Positions 35,408 through 43,535 of a stretch of DNA of 64,000 bases are shown here, piece by piece. Position numbers and translations under genes: made by a program. Position 1 is the stretch's first letter, and every line of letters starts with the position of its first letter. Source of the DNA: Pseudomonas sp. PA15(2017) (GTDB lineage: Bacteria; Pseudomonadota; Gammaproteobacteria; Pseudomonadales; Pseudomonadaceae). The stretch spans positions 216,389 through 280,388 of the forward strand of contig NZ_MSXV01000055.1 of the NCBI RefSeq assembly GCF_001945395.1, given 5' to 3'. Under the pieces are notes generated by a model. That model worked only from the letters and a program-made list of their open reading frames with translations. It searched no databases and had not been told where the DNA came from.

Positions 35408-36312
35408 GCCCCAGCCTCCTGCTGCGGCCATGCATGCCAGCCCCGGGTATCGATCCGCCAGGAATCTGCAAGATGCAGGTTCGCTGGCCCTAGCAGTTCT
35501 TCCGGGAGCTGACCTTTCCAATCCACGTTCTTCCACATCATGAAATGTAGATACGGAAGAATCTGTTCGCCTTGCTCGCTATTGGTCAACCGTCCACTCC
35601 GATAGAACCAGCTATCCGCAACAACCCGACGGCCATCGGCGTGGAGCGTGTAGGTGCTATGTGCCTCAATGAACTCGCTGCGCCTGCTCCAGGAATTGAA
35701 CCGAGAAGCGAGCCGACGCAACGGCTCAGGCCAGTTCTTGTGGCGGATGAACAGGCGGCTGAATGCGCCCTCGTCCAAAGCCTGGTGTTTCTCGTCCTCG
35801 TAACGTTCCTGCCAACCGGGTATTCGCCGAAAAGCATTACGCATGAGCGGCGTGTTTCGTAATAAACACAAGTGACCTGAAATACGACGCGGGTGAGTGG
35901 CAAACAAGTCTTTGGTGCTCAAGCGTTGCGCAGTGAAATACCTGCGCAGGTCTCCGTAAACGACGTCGATGTCACCAAACGCCCAGAAGTCGTAGCCTTC
36001 CAACACGTCCTGATGCACGGCACCCAGAGCTGGCTTTATGTCGCAGAGCTTGTACGCATTGCTAGGGTGAAAATCGATACCCAGCCGTTCAGAAACTTTC
36101 GCGCAATAATCTGAATAAGAGATCAGCACGAACTGCACGTTTTCAGGTGCTTGCTCAGGCACTTCGCAATCCGTGAACAGCAGCCAGTCGATGCTCGGAT
36201 TACGTCGGCAGCTTTCTAAAAAAAACGCAAACCAGAATGGCCACCGCCCAAAATACGGGATGATGAAACGGATACGTGGTAAACCGTTTTCAGCGGCTTG
36301 CGGTAAAGACAT
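35404..36312 (-). CDS. DUF6625 family protein, probable glycosyltransferase
   Basis: A 302-residue protein that I assign to the DUF6625 family from its opening RIRFIIPYFGRWPFWFAFFL and from SNAYKLCDIKPALG, FWAFGDIDVVYGDLR (a DxD-like motif) and GHLCLLRNT. These are the features of a GT-A-type glycosyltransferase of unknown specificity often found in polysaccharide loci. The start was placed at the ATG 36312; a TTG precedes it. It lies between a GT4 gene (20 bases upstream) and a GT2 gene (four-base overlap downstream). Confidence 0.78.
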   Translation of the reverse strand: MSLPQAAENGLPRIRFIIPYFGRWPFWFAFFLESCRRNPSIDWLLFTDCEVPEQAPENVQFVLISYSDYCAKVSERLGIDFHPSNAYKLCDIKPALGAVHQDVLEGYDFWAFGDIDVVYGDLRRYFTAQRLSTKDLFATHPRRISGHLCLLRNTPLMRNAFRRIPGWQERYEDEKHQALDEGAFSRLFIRHKNWPEPLRRLASRFNSWSRRSEFIEAHSTYTLHADGRRVVADSWFYRSGRLTNSEQGEQILPYLHFMMWKNVDWKGQLPEELLGPANLHLADSWRIDTRGWHAWPQQEAGA

Positions 36313-36331
36313 CAATACGCTTCCAGATCAG

Positions 36332-37459
36332 TCAGGATAAATGGGTGAGAAAGGGCAAGGCCCAAAAACGGGACTCGACAGCCCGATCCGAAAACTGATC
36401 GTTCAAGCGAGCAACCATTGATGATCGGCAGCTCTTAAGTTCAACTTCTTGCGAAGCACAAACCGCTGCGACTTTCTGCGAAAGGGCATCGATTTGGCCT
36501 TGAGGGAACAGTATGCCGACGCTATCGACCACTTCACGTCCGCCCCCGCAATCAGAACAGATGAGCGGTATCCCCGCCACCATCGCCTCCAGGAGTACCA
36601 TGCCGAAGGGTTCATGATCCGAGGTCAAGACAAATACGTCGAATGCCTTGAAATAGTATTTGGCATTGGGGATCTGCCCGAGCAATCGTACAGCATGCTC
36701 GATGCCCAATTCTTCAGCCAATGCTCGCAACCTGGCTTCCAGACGACCACGGCCGACGATCACCAGCAGGCTGCCCGCAGGCAAATCCGGTAGAGCCTTG
36801 GCAAAGCCGCGAATCAGCGTTTCCTGATCCTTGTCCGGATGCAAACGCCCGACGTTGCCGACGACCCAGACATCCTGAGGCAGGCCAAGGTGCTCCCTGG
36901 CGCTCTCGCGCGTCACCTGTTGCGCCTTCAAGGCGTCGATATCGATGCGGTTGTACAAGGTTTCGATACGTGAGTCAGGCCATGCAGGCAGGCTCGCACG
37001 CAGATCGTCGCGCACTGCATTGGACACGCCGAGGAGCATCAAGCGCTTGCTGAACGCATTGGCGAACCATTGGCGAAATCGCCTGCGATAGACACCGAAG
37101 GCATGGTTCACGCCAATGACGGGTAGCCGCGTGGCTAGGCAAGCGATATAGGTCGGTTTGAAGCGATGGGCAATGCAAAGCGCGAAGTTACGCTCAGAAA
37201 CGAGGTGGCGAATGGCGCGGATCGCGCCGAGCTTCAGCCCTCTGAGCGCCTTGCTGCTGTATTCGAGAAAGACCACTTCATCGGAAGCGGACTCGGCCTC
37301 TACCTGCGCGTCGTATTTACCACTCAGATAAACCGTCAGGACCTTGTAGGGCGTATCGGCGAATAGCACGGCGTATTGGCGGGCACAATCGAGAAACGGA
37401 CCTTCATAGCCATGGCAGATCTGCAGCACCCATGCCTGGCTCATATTATTAGTATTCAT
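36332..37459 (-). CDS. wapH: GT4 glycosyltransferase, WapH-like
   Basis: A 375-residue GT-B enzyme. The donor domain shows VGNVGRLHPDKDQETLIRGF, VIVGRGRLEARL and the E-x7-E motif in TSDHEPFGMVLLEAMVAG. The N-terminal domain has IAHRFKPTY and IGVNHAFGVYRRRFRQW, which are shared with the Ssg-like gene. In P. aeruginosa, WapH adds the second outer-core glucose and is encoded next to wapO; here a pyruvyl-transferase-like gene is inserted between. The symbol is tentative. Starts at 37474 and 37444 are also possible; 37459 has GAGAG upstream. Confidence 0.6.
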   Translation of the reverse strand: MNTNNMSQAWVLQICHGYEGPFLDCARQYAVLFADTPYKVLTVYLSGKYDAQVEAESASDEVVFLEYSSKALRGLKLGAIRAIRHLVSERNFALCIAHRFKPTYIACLATRLPVIGVNHAFGVYRRRFRQWFANAFSKRLMLLGVSNAVRDDLRASLPAWPDSRIETLYNRIDIDALKAQQVTRESAREHLGLPQDVWVVGNVGRLHPDKDQETLIRGFAKALPDLPAGSLLVIVGRGRLEARLRALAEELGIEHAVRLLGQIPNAKYYFKAFDVFVLTSDHEPFGMVLLEAMVAGIPLICSDCGGGREVVDSVGILFPQGQIDALSQKVAAVCASQEVELKSCRSSMVARLNDQFSDRAVESRFWALPFLTHLS

Positions 37460-37640
37460 TAATCCAACTCTCATCACGGCAACGATTCAGATACGGGTAA
37501 GCACCCGTGAAAGTCGCATCGGCTGCAGCCGGAAATCAGACGTCAACGCCTAAAAATCAGGGCAGGCGAAACCTCGACCATTGAGGTCGGAGATGCATGA
37601 GTCAACATGGTTCAATGTACCTGACGGGCGGCGCACAGCA

Positions 37641-37675
37641 TGGGTTTCTGACCGATCGGTCACATAGAAAACCCA
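37641..37675. other. Nested palindrome / hairpin in a glycan-gene intergenic region
   Basis: A perfect 12-base palindrome, GACCGATCGGTC (37650-37661), lies between outer arms TGGGTTTCT and AGAAAACCCA (one bulged base). It falls in the 234-bp gap between the pyruvyl-transferase-like gene and the WapH-like gene, both on the minus strand. It could be a terminator without a U-tract, an attenuator or a regulator site. I see nothing else recognisable in the gap. Confidence 0.5.
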
Positions 37676-37693
37676 CGGGTGCAGCTTTGCGTA

Positions 37694-38770
37694 TTAATGC
37701 GACGCGCGTTGATTTCGAGCAATTTGAGCCATCTGGGCGAACATCGCGTCAGCTTGCTGGCGGGCCTTGTGCAGGAAGCTCTCGATAAGCGCTTGCTCTG
37801 TTTTGCTGAATGCGACGCAGTGCGCATCAGCAACGGCCTGCTCGTAAGAGAGACGCAGGCGCTCGATCAACCCGACTTGCCGTAGTAAGGCTTCGATCTT
37901 GTGGGTATTCGAGGGAATGGCATAGAACGGGGTTCCGGTGACTAGGCACAAGGTCACCAGATGAAAACGGCCAGTGACCACTCCCTCCGAACGGCGCAAC
38001 AGAGCGAGAAAGCGAAGCGGAGCGAGCACGGCGTAGCGCCAGCGCAACCTGTCTATTAGGGAATTGGGCAGTTCGGCTGGATAGCGATGCAGATAACTGG
38101 CCGCGATACGCCGATAAGCCTTCAGCCGTTTGCGCAGATTCTTGCGTAGATAGACATCGAAACCTTTTCCCAGCTGCAGAGGCGCAACGGTGCGGATGCT
38201 GACATAACGCAGACGCGCATTGGTACAGCTGATCCGCCACGCCTCGCGCAAGCGCTCCGTGAGTACGCTACCGTTGATCAACAGCCCCCGACGATTGGGA
38301 GTAGCGCCCTCATACCGATAAGTCAGCGTGAGATCCGGAACCACCTCGGCCGACACGCCGATCTCATCCAGCGCGGCCTGACTCAGCACGTCTCGCACGA
38401 ACACACGGGTAAACAGAGGCGCATCGGCATTGAGCCGAACATTGTTCTGCCAAACTGAATTGATCAGAAAACATGGCACGCCATGTTCCCGGCAATACCG
38501 TGCCAACGCTCCATAACGCAGGGCCAGCGGCGCGTCGTCGTGCATGGTGCCTTCGCCGTTGACCAGGCAGATATCAGCCGCGCGGATGTCGCTTTGTAGC
38601 TGATCATCTGTCTGCCAGTCATGGTGCATCGGGCAGGAACGCAAGATCTCCAGGCCAGCCTGCTCGGCCAGCGTGTAAATCTGCTGCATCACCAAATGAC
38701 AACCGTGGTGCCCCTCTGAAGACGTGTCGTTGAACAACAGCGCCTTCAAAACTGCTTGGTTGCCATCCAA
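37694..38770 (-). CDS. Polysaccharide pyruvyl transferase family protein
   Basis: A 358-residue protein of the polysaccharide pyruvyl transferase (PF04230) family: LFNDTSSEGHHGCHLVMQQI at the N-terminus, CLVNGEGTMHDDAP, PCFLINSVWQNN, ELPNSL and GVVTGRFHLVTLCLVTGTPF with the conserved arginine-histidine. Members transfer pyruvate to form ketals on surface sugars, but related proteins do other jobs. The start is uncertain: a TTG at 38770, two bases after the wapO stop, or a TTG at 38749. It follows wapO closely and is not in the P. aeruginosa cluster as I know it, so it is likely an accessory core-modifying gene. Confidence 0.78.
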   Translation of the reverse strand: MDGNQAVLKALLFNDTSSEGHHGCHLVMQQIYTLAEQAGLEILRSCPMHHDWQTDDQLQSDIRAADICLVNGEGTMHDDAPLALRYGALARYCREHGVPCFLINSVWQNNVRLNADAPLFTRVFVRDVLSQAALDEIGVSAEVVPDLTLTYRYEGATPNRRGLLINGSVLTERLREAWRISCTNARLRYVSIRTVAPLQLGKGFDVYLRKNLRKRLKAYRRIAASYLHRYPAELPNSLIDRLRWRYAVLAPLRFLALLRRSEGVVTGRFHLVTLCLVTGTPFYAIPSNTHKIEALLRQVGLIERLRLSYEQAVADAHCVAFSKTEQALIESFLHKARQQADAMFAQMAQIARNQRASH

Positions 38771-38772
38771 AC

Positions 38773-40548
38773 CTAAGGCTCCACGCTGCCGAGCAACTCA
38801 TCGTTCGACGCAGTCACGTCGTCCTTGATCACCAGAATGTCTTCCATGATCAGGTACTGCAGGTCCGAGCCGTAGAACATGTTCAGGGCGTCGGTAGGCG
38901 AGCAGATCATCGGTTCGCCACGACGGTTCAGCGAGGTATTCAGCGACACGCCGTTGCCGGTCAGTCGTTCCAGCTCCAGCATCAGGTCGTACCAGCGCGG
39001 GTTGTACTCGCGCTTGAGCACCTGGGCGCGAGAGGTGCCGTCTTCGTGGACGACTTCGCTGACGCGCTCTTTCCACTCGTCGTTGACTTCGAAGGTGAAG
39101 GTCATGAACGGGCTCGGGTGATCGACCTTGAGCATCTGCTCGGCGACGGTGTCGAGCATCGAGGGGCAGAAAGGTCTCCAGCGCTCGCGGAACTTGATCT
39201 GTTCGTTGATGCGGTCGGCCACGCCGGGAATGCTCGGGCAACCGATGATCGAGCGGCCACCCAGGGCGCGCGGGCCGAATTCCATACGCCCCTGGAACCA
39301 GGCGACCGGGTTGCCATCGACCATGATTTGCGCGATACGCTGCGGCATGTCGTCGATCTTCTGCCATTTCGGCGCGTTCGGGTGGCGAGCGCAGGCGGCA
39401 ATGACGTCTTCGTTGGAATAGGCCGGGCCGAGATAGACGTGCTCCATCTTCTCCACGGGCACGCCACGCTTGTGGGAAACGTAGGCAGCGGCACCGACCG
39501 AAGTACCGGCATCACCGGAGGCCGGTTGCACGAACAGTTCCTTGACCTCGGGACGGGCGATGATCTTCTGGTTGAGCTTGACGTTCAGCGCGCAACCGCC
39601 GGCGAAGGCGATCTTGCCGGTTTCGCGGAGAATGTCGCCGAGGTAGTAATCCATCATCTCCAGCGCCAGCTTCTCGAACAGCGCTTGCATGCTGGCGGCG
39701 TAGTGGATGTACGGGTCGTCGGCAATGTCGCCTTCGCGCTTGGGCCCCAGCCACTCGATCAGCTTGGGCGAGAAGTAGAAGCCCTTGCCCTTTTCCTTGT
39801 GGCGGCGCAGGCCGATGACGTTGGCGTAGTCGGTATTGATCACCAGCTCGCCGTTCTCGAACTTGGCCAGGCGGGAAAAATCGTACTTGCTGGCATCGCC
39901 ATAGGGCGCCATGCCCATGACCTTGAACTCGCCGTCGAGCATCTCGAAACCGAGGAACTCGGTGACCGCGCCATACAGGCCACCCAGGGAGTCCGGGTCA
40001 AAGAATTCCTTGATCTTGTGAATACGGCCGTTTTCGCCATACCCGAAGAAGGTGGTGGCGTACTCACCCTTGCCGTCGATACCGAGGATGGCGGTTTTCT
40101 CGGTGAAACCCGAGCAGTGGTAGGCGCTGGCCGCATGCGCCAAATGGTGCTCGACCGGCTCGATCTTGACCTTCTTGGCGTCGAAGCCCAGCTGCTCCAG
40201 GCACCAGACGATTTTCTTGCGATAGCGCTTGTAGCGGCGGTTGCCCATCAGGATCGCGTCGAGGGCGCGATCCGGTGCATACCAGTAACGCTTGGCGTAG
40301 TGCCAGCGCGCCTTGCCGAACAGGCTGATGGGCGCGAAGGGAATCGCCACCACATCGACGTCCGCGGGTTTGATACCAGCCTGCTCCAGGCAGAACTTGG
40401 CCGACTCGTAGGGCATGCGATTCTTCGCGTGCTTGTCACGCACGAAGCGCTCTTCTTCAGCCGCTGCAATCAACTTGCCGTCGATGTACAACGCCGCGGA
40501 GGGGTCATGACTGAGGGCGCCGGACAGGCCAAGAATCGTCAATGCCAC
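38773..40548 (-). CDS. wapO: LPS core carbamoyltransferase
   Basis: A 591-residue NodU/CmcH-family O-carbamoyltransferase, which uses carbamoyl phosphate and ATP. The N-terminal Kae1/ASKHA-like domain shows ILGLSGALSHDPSAALY, AAEEERFVRDKH, VEHHLAHAASAY and GIDGKGEYATTFFGY; the C-terminal domain has GRMEFGPRALGGRSIIGCP and NTSLNRRGEPM. In P. aeruginosa, WapO puts the 7-O-carbamoyl group on heptose II of the core, and this gene has the same neighbours (wapH-like downstream, kinases upstream). The start is a GTG at 40548 after an AGAGG site. Confidence 0.92.
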   Translation of the reverse strand: MALTILGLSGALSHDPSAALYIDGKLIAAAEEERFVRDKHAKNRMPYESAKFCLEQAGIKPADVDVVAIPFAPISLFGKARWHYAKRYWYAPDRALDAILMGNRRYKRYRKKIVWCLEQLGFDAKKVKIEPVEHHLAHAASAYHCSGFTEKTAILGIDGKGEYATTFFGYGENGRIHKIKEFFDPDSLGGLYGAVTEFLGFEMLDGEFKVMGMAPYGDASKYDFSRLAKFENGELVINTDYANVIGLRRHKEKGKGFYFSPKLIEWLGPKREGDIADDPYIHYAASMQALFEKLALEMMDYYLGDILRETGKIAFAGGCALNVKLNQKIIARPEVKELFVQPASGDAGTSVGAAAYVSHKRGVPVEKMEHVYLGPAYSNEDVIAACARHPNAPKWQKIDDMPQRIAQIMVDGNPVAWFQGRMEFGPRALGGRSIIGCPSIPGVADRINEQIKFRERWRPFCPSMLDTVAEQMLKVDHPSPFMTFTFEVNDEWKERVSEVVHEDGTSRAQVLKREYNPRWYDLMLELERLTGNGVSLNTSLNRRGEPMICSPTDALNMFYGSDLQYLIMEDILVIKDDVTASNDELLGSVEP

Positions 40549-40606
40549 GGGTAAAGCCTCTTAACGCGGCTGCCTGGGTCGACAACCGATACGGTTTGAT
40601 TTCGCT

Positions 40607-40626
40607 GAGCCTTGTTCGGAAGGCTC
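40607..40626 (-). terminator. Hairpin at the end of the kinase operon
   Basis: GAGCCTT-CCGAAC-AAGGCTC read on the minus strand, beginning at the stop codon of the double-kinase gene. The stem is a perfect 7 bp but no U-tract follows, so it may only be a weak or attenuating terminator before wapO. Confidence 0.4.
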
Positions 40627-42055
40627 AAATATATGTTGGCAAGCGCCGGTCGAGTTCACGATACAGGGCGCTGTCGGCGGCCCAGTTGCGCAGCAGGCGC
40701 GCGCGATCACGTGCATAGGCGGCCTTGAAGCTGCTGGCCTGGCCATGGAACTGCATGGCATCCAGATCGATCAGCGCCCAACGGCCATCCTGCCAGAGAA
40801 TATTGTTGCCCTTGCAATCGCCATGGCTGATGCGCTCGCGCAACAGCGCTGCGAACAACGCTTCCAACGCCTGCAAGTCCGCCTCTGGCGGCAGCTCATC
40901 CGCCCCGCACGGCGCGAAACGGGCGATTATATCCATACCCGGGGTGTGTTCGGTAATCAGATAGGCTTGGCGGCGCAACCACAGCGTACGCCGCTCCAGC
41001 ACGGCCAGCGGCCTGGGCGTGGCGATACCGAGAAAATCCAGGCGGTTGCCTTCGCACCAGCTGTGCCAGGCCCGGCTAGGCCGCCAGAAACGCCGCAACC
41101 AATGGCCGAAACCCTTGATGTTGTAGCGCTTGATGACCAATTGCCGACCAGCCTGCTGGACGCGGGCCACGGTCGAGGAACCGCCCAGTTTGAGTGGCTC
41201 GCCTGCCGCGATCGCCGCGTCGGGGTCGGCAAGAAGGGGCGCCAGCGCCGTGGCTTCTTCACGCCTGACCACCTGCAGGCGCGACGGCCCGCTCCAGACG
41301 CGGAACGCCGTACACTCACGCTGGATCTTGGCCATGAACGTGTGAAGGCGCAGCTCGCGCGCTTTGGCCACGGCCTTGAGCAGGGCCTCCAGCGGCAGCG
41401 CATGCTCGCCGTTGGCCAGCAGGTAGTGGACCAACAATTCTTCGATGAAGTCGTCGATGGCGCGGGGGAAGAGCGCGAAGAACAGCCCCAGGTTTTCCAG
41501 CACGCGGGCTCGGGACAGGGCTTGCCCCGGCGTCTCTGCGCGAATGCCGCCACCATCGATGAGGTACAGACGCCCGTCATGGCGCAGCAGGTTGTCCAGG
41601 TGCAAGTCTTCCTGCCACAACCCACGACGATGAAGCTGGCCGATGACGCCAAGCGCCTCGCCCAGCACCTGCTGCTGCGTATCGCTCAGCCAGGGCTGGT
41701 CAGCGGCGGCCTGCCAGTCATCCGCCAGGCTGCGGGCACCCTCCAGGAACTCGAACAACAGCCAGCCGCCCTCGCCCGCCGATACGCCATGATCGAGCAG
41801 CAAGGGGGTGCACAATCCTTGGTCCGCCAGCAGTTGGGCACCCTGCAGTTCCCGGGCGAAATGCCGCTCGGTCTTGCTGCCGACCAGCATCTTGGCGAGC
41901 ACCTGGCGCCCCTGCCATTGCGCCCCACCGACGTAACGCTGCCCCGGCAGGACACGCAGCAGGCTCTGCAATTCAAGCGACGCACCGCCCGGCAGGTCGA
42001 TCGGCAGCGGCAGCGCAGGGCTGCGCCCTGCCTCGTTGAGGTGAACCAGTTTCAT
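40625..42055 (-). CDS. Two-domain LPS-kinase-like protein
   Basis: A 476-residue protein with two kinase-like domains in tandem. Domain 1: GLWQEDLHLDNLL and LYLIDGGGIRAE (about residues 145-175). Domain 2: VIKRYNIKGFGHWLRRFW as N-lobe, RERISHGDCKGNNIL as catalytic loop and WALIDLDAMQF as metal loop (about 310-445). Both keep a catalytic-type aspartate (EDLH and HGDC). The family (InaA/LPS kinase) suggests phosphorylation of core heptoses; the corresponding P. aeruginosa gene, PA5006, has no firm function. Coupled to wapQ by an ATGA overlap. Confidence 0.85.
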   Translation of the reverse strand: MKLVHLNEAGRSPALPLPIDLPGGASLELQSLLRVLPGQRYVGGAQWQGRQVLAKMLVGSKTERHFARELQGAQLLADQGLCTPLLLDHGVSAGEGGWLLFEFLEGARSLADDWQAAADQPWLSDTQQQVLGEALGVIGQLHRRGLWQEDLHLDNLLRHDGRLYLIDGGGIRAETPGQALSRARVLENLGLFFALFPRAIDDFIEELLVHYLLANGEHALPLEALLKAVAKARELRLHTFMAKIQRECTAFRVWSGPSRLQVVRREEATALAPLLADPDAAIAAGEPLKLGGSSTVARVQQAGRQLVIKRYNIKGFGHWLRRFWRPSRAWHSWCEGNRLDFLGIATPRPLAVLERRTLWLRRQAYLITEHTPGMDIIARFAPCGADELPPEADLQALEALFAALLRERISHGDCKGNNILWQDGRWALIDLDAMQFHGQASSFKAAYARDRARLLRNWAADSALYRELDRRLPTYI

Positions 42056-42801
42056 GGGCGTTGGGCCTTGTCCTTCAAACGCGCTGTAAGGCGCTGCGAC
42101 CAGTGTTCCACATGCTGCCCGCTGCCCAGGTAGGCCGTCAGGAAACCCCGGTGATCCACTTCATTCCAGGGGTTGGTGCGACGCAGCAACGGCTCGATGT
42201 CCTTGACCCTGTCACGCTCGCCGAGAAACAGCGGCCGGGTCTTCTCCAGATCGATCAGTTGCGCCGCAAAACCTCCATCCCGCGGTTGCAGGAAGATATG
42301 TTTGGGGTAGAAACAACCATGCACCTGGCCCTTCTCGTGCACGCGCCGAGCCAGACGCCCGCAAGCACTCACGATCGCCTGGCGCTGTTCCACTGCAAGT
42401 TGATGCCATTCGGGCAACCAGCTGTCGAGGTCGCGCCAACCATCCAGCGCGCGGGTCAGCAGAACGGCCCGGCGCTCACCGGCGATGCGCCGCTCGGCGT
42501 AGAACGCGGCGCTCATCGCCGGAATGTCCAGGCGCCGGTACCGGCGGATGTTGCGAAACTCCCGCGCCAGCGTCGGCTCACCCCAGGGGCGCTCCAGGCT
42601 GTGCGTCAGGTAGTTGCTCTGGCGCTTGAGGTAATAGCCATGGCCTTCCAGATCGAGTCGATAGACCGTGCTCCAGCCGCCGCGCGGCGCCTGGTTGGGC
42701 TCGTCGACCGCATGCAATTCGAGCGTCCAGAGCGCCTCGAAACTGGCTAGCCCATGACGTTCGAGCAGCGCTTGATCATCGCGGTCGATAAAGTCCTTCA
42801 T
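42052..42801 (-). CDS. wapQ: LPS core heptose kinase-like protein WapQ
   Basis: A 249-residue InaA-type kinase homologue, with WSTVYRLDLEGHGYYLKRQS as the N-lobe containing the lysine and GQVHGCFYPKHIFL and QLIDLEKTR as catalytic and metal loops. The usual catalytic aspartate after HG is a cysteine, a form seen in the InaA branch (HGxxYPKH). In P. aeruginosa wapQ is the third gene of the waaP-wapP-wapQ series; the same order and overlaps (ATGA on both sides) are seen here. The phosphorylated position is not settled. Confidence 0.87.
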   Translation of the reverse strand: MKDFIDRDDQALLERHGLASFEALWTLELHAVDEPNQAPRGGWSTVYRLDLEGHGYYLKRQSNYLTHSLERPWGEPTLAREFRNIRRYRRLDIPAMSAAFYAERRIAGERRAVLLTRALDGWRDLDSWLPEWHQLAVEQRQAIVSACGRLARRVHEKGQVHGCFYPKHIFLQPRDGGFAAQLIDLEKTRPLFLGERDRVKDIEPLLRRTNPWNEVDHRGFLTAYLGSGQHVEHWSQRLTARLKDKAQRP

Positions 42802-43535
42802 TCTCTTCCCTCGAAGTACCGCACGATCTGGCCGATACGCTGTTTGTCGCTGTCGTTGAGCCGTTCACGCCCCCGGTACTGCAAGTAGAAACGCAGGCGC
42901 TGGGTGCGCGACAGGTGGTACTTGGCCACCTTGTCCAGACAGGCGAGATCCTTGACGATGCGCCGACGCAAAAACGGCCCTCGCCAGAATGCACCGGTCG
43001 GGCAGTCGATGAAGTACAGACGGCGGTGCTCGTCGACCAGGAGATTGCGCCACTTCAGGTCGTTATGAGCGAAATGATGATCATGCAGAATGCGCGTGGC
43101 ACGCGCCAGCTGACAGCTGACATCGTCGACCCAGGCCCGGTCACGCAGGCGCGCGTCACCCGAGGAGGCGAGCCGCCACATGTCCGTGGTATCGACCAGC
43201 TCCTGGGTAATCAGTGCACCTCGGTGAAAGGCCGCCCCCTTGCGCTCCAGCCCGTAAGCGGCGACAGGGGCAGTGGGAATGCCCCAGCTCGCGAAATGCT
43301 TGAGGTTCTGCCACTCGGCCTTGACCCGCGGCCGGCCAACGAAGCGCCGAGCGCCCTTGCCGGCACCGTGGTAGCGCTTGACGTAGTAACGCAGCCCATC
43401 GAACTCCACACGAATAACGTCCGACAACGGATCGTGGGTAATGGCCTCGCCCTGCAGGGCAAAGACCGCATCAAGCGAAGCGAATGCCCTGGCCGCCTCT
43501 GGCGAGGCCAAGGCGGTGACGCGCCACTGACTCAT
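42798..43535 (-). CDS. wapP: LPS core heptose kinase-like protein WapP
   Basis: A 245-residue kinase homologue. N-lobe: LRYYVKRYHGAGKGARRF, with a candidate ATP lysine. Catalytic loop: FAHNDLKWRNLLV, with the aspartate; metal loop: LYFIDCPTGAFW. It is thought to phosphorylate heptose in the inner core together with WaaP and WapQ. Read on the minus strand with four-base overlaps to waaP upstream and wapQ downstream, so synthesis of the kinases should be matched. Confidence 0.9.
   Translation of the reverse strand: MSQWRVTALASPEAARAFASLDAVFALQGEAITHDPLSDVIRVEFDGLRYYVKRYHGAGKGARRFVGRPRVKAEWQNLKHFASWGIPTAPVAAYGLERKGAAFHRGALITQELVDTTDMWRLASSGDARLRDRAWVDDVSCQLARATRILHDHHFAHNDLKWRNLLVDEHRRLYFIDCPTGAFWRGPFLRRRIVKDLACLDKVAKYHLSRTQRLRFYLQYRGRERLNDSDKQRIGQIVRYFEGRE

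Noticed and set aside
41130..42133. Long plus-strand open frames opposite the LPS kinases
   Set aside because: The minus-strand genes have overlapping starts and stops and clear kinase motifs; the plus-strand frames do not.
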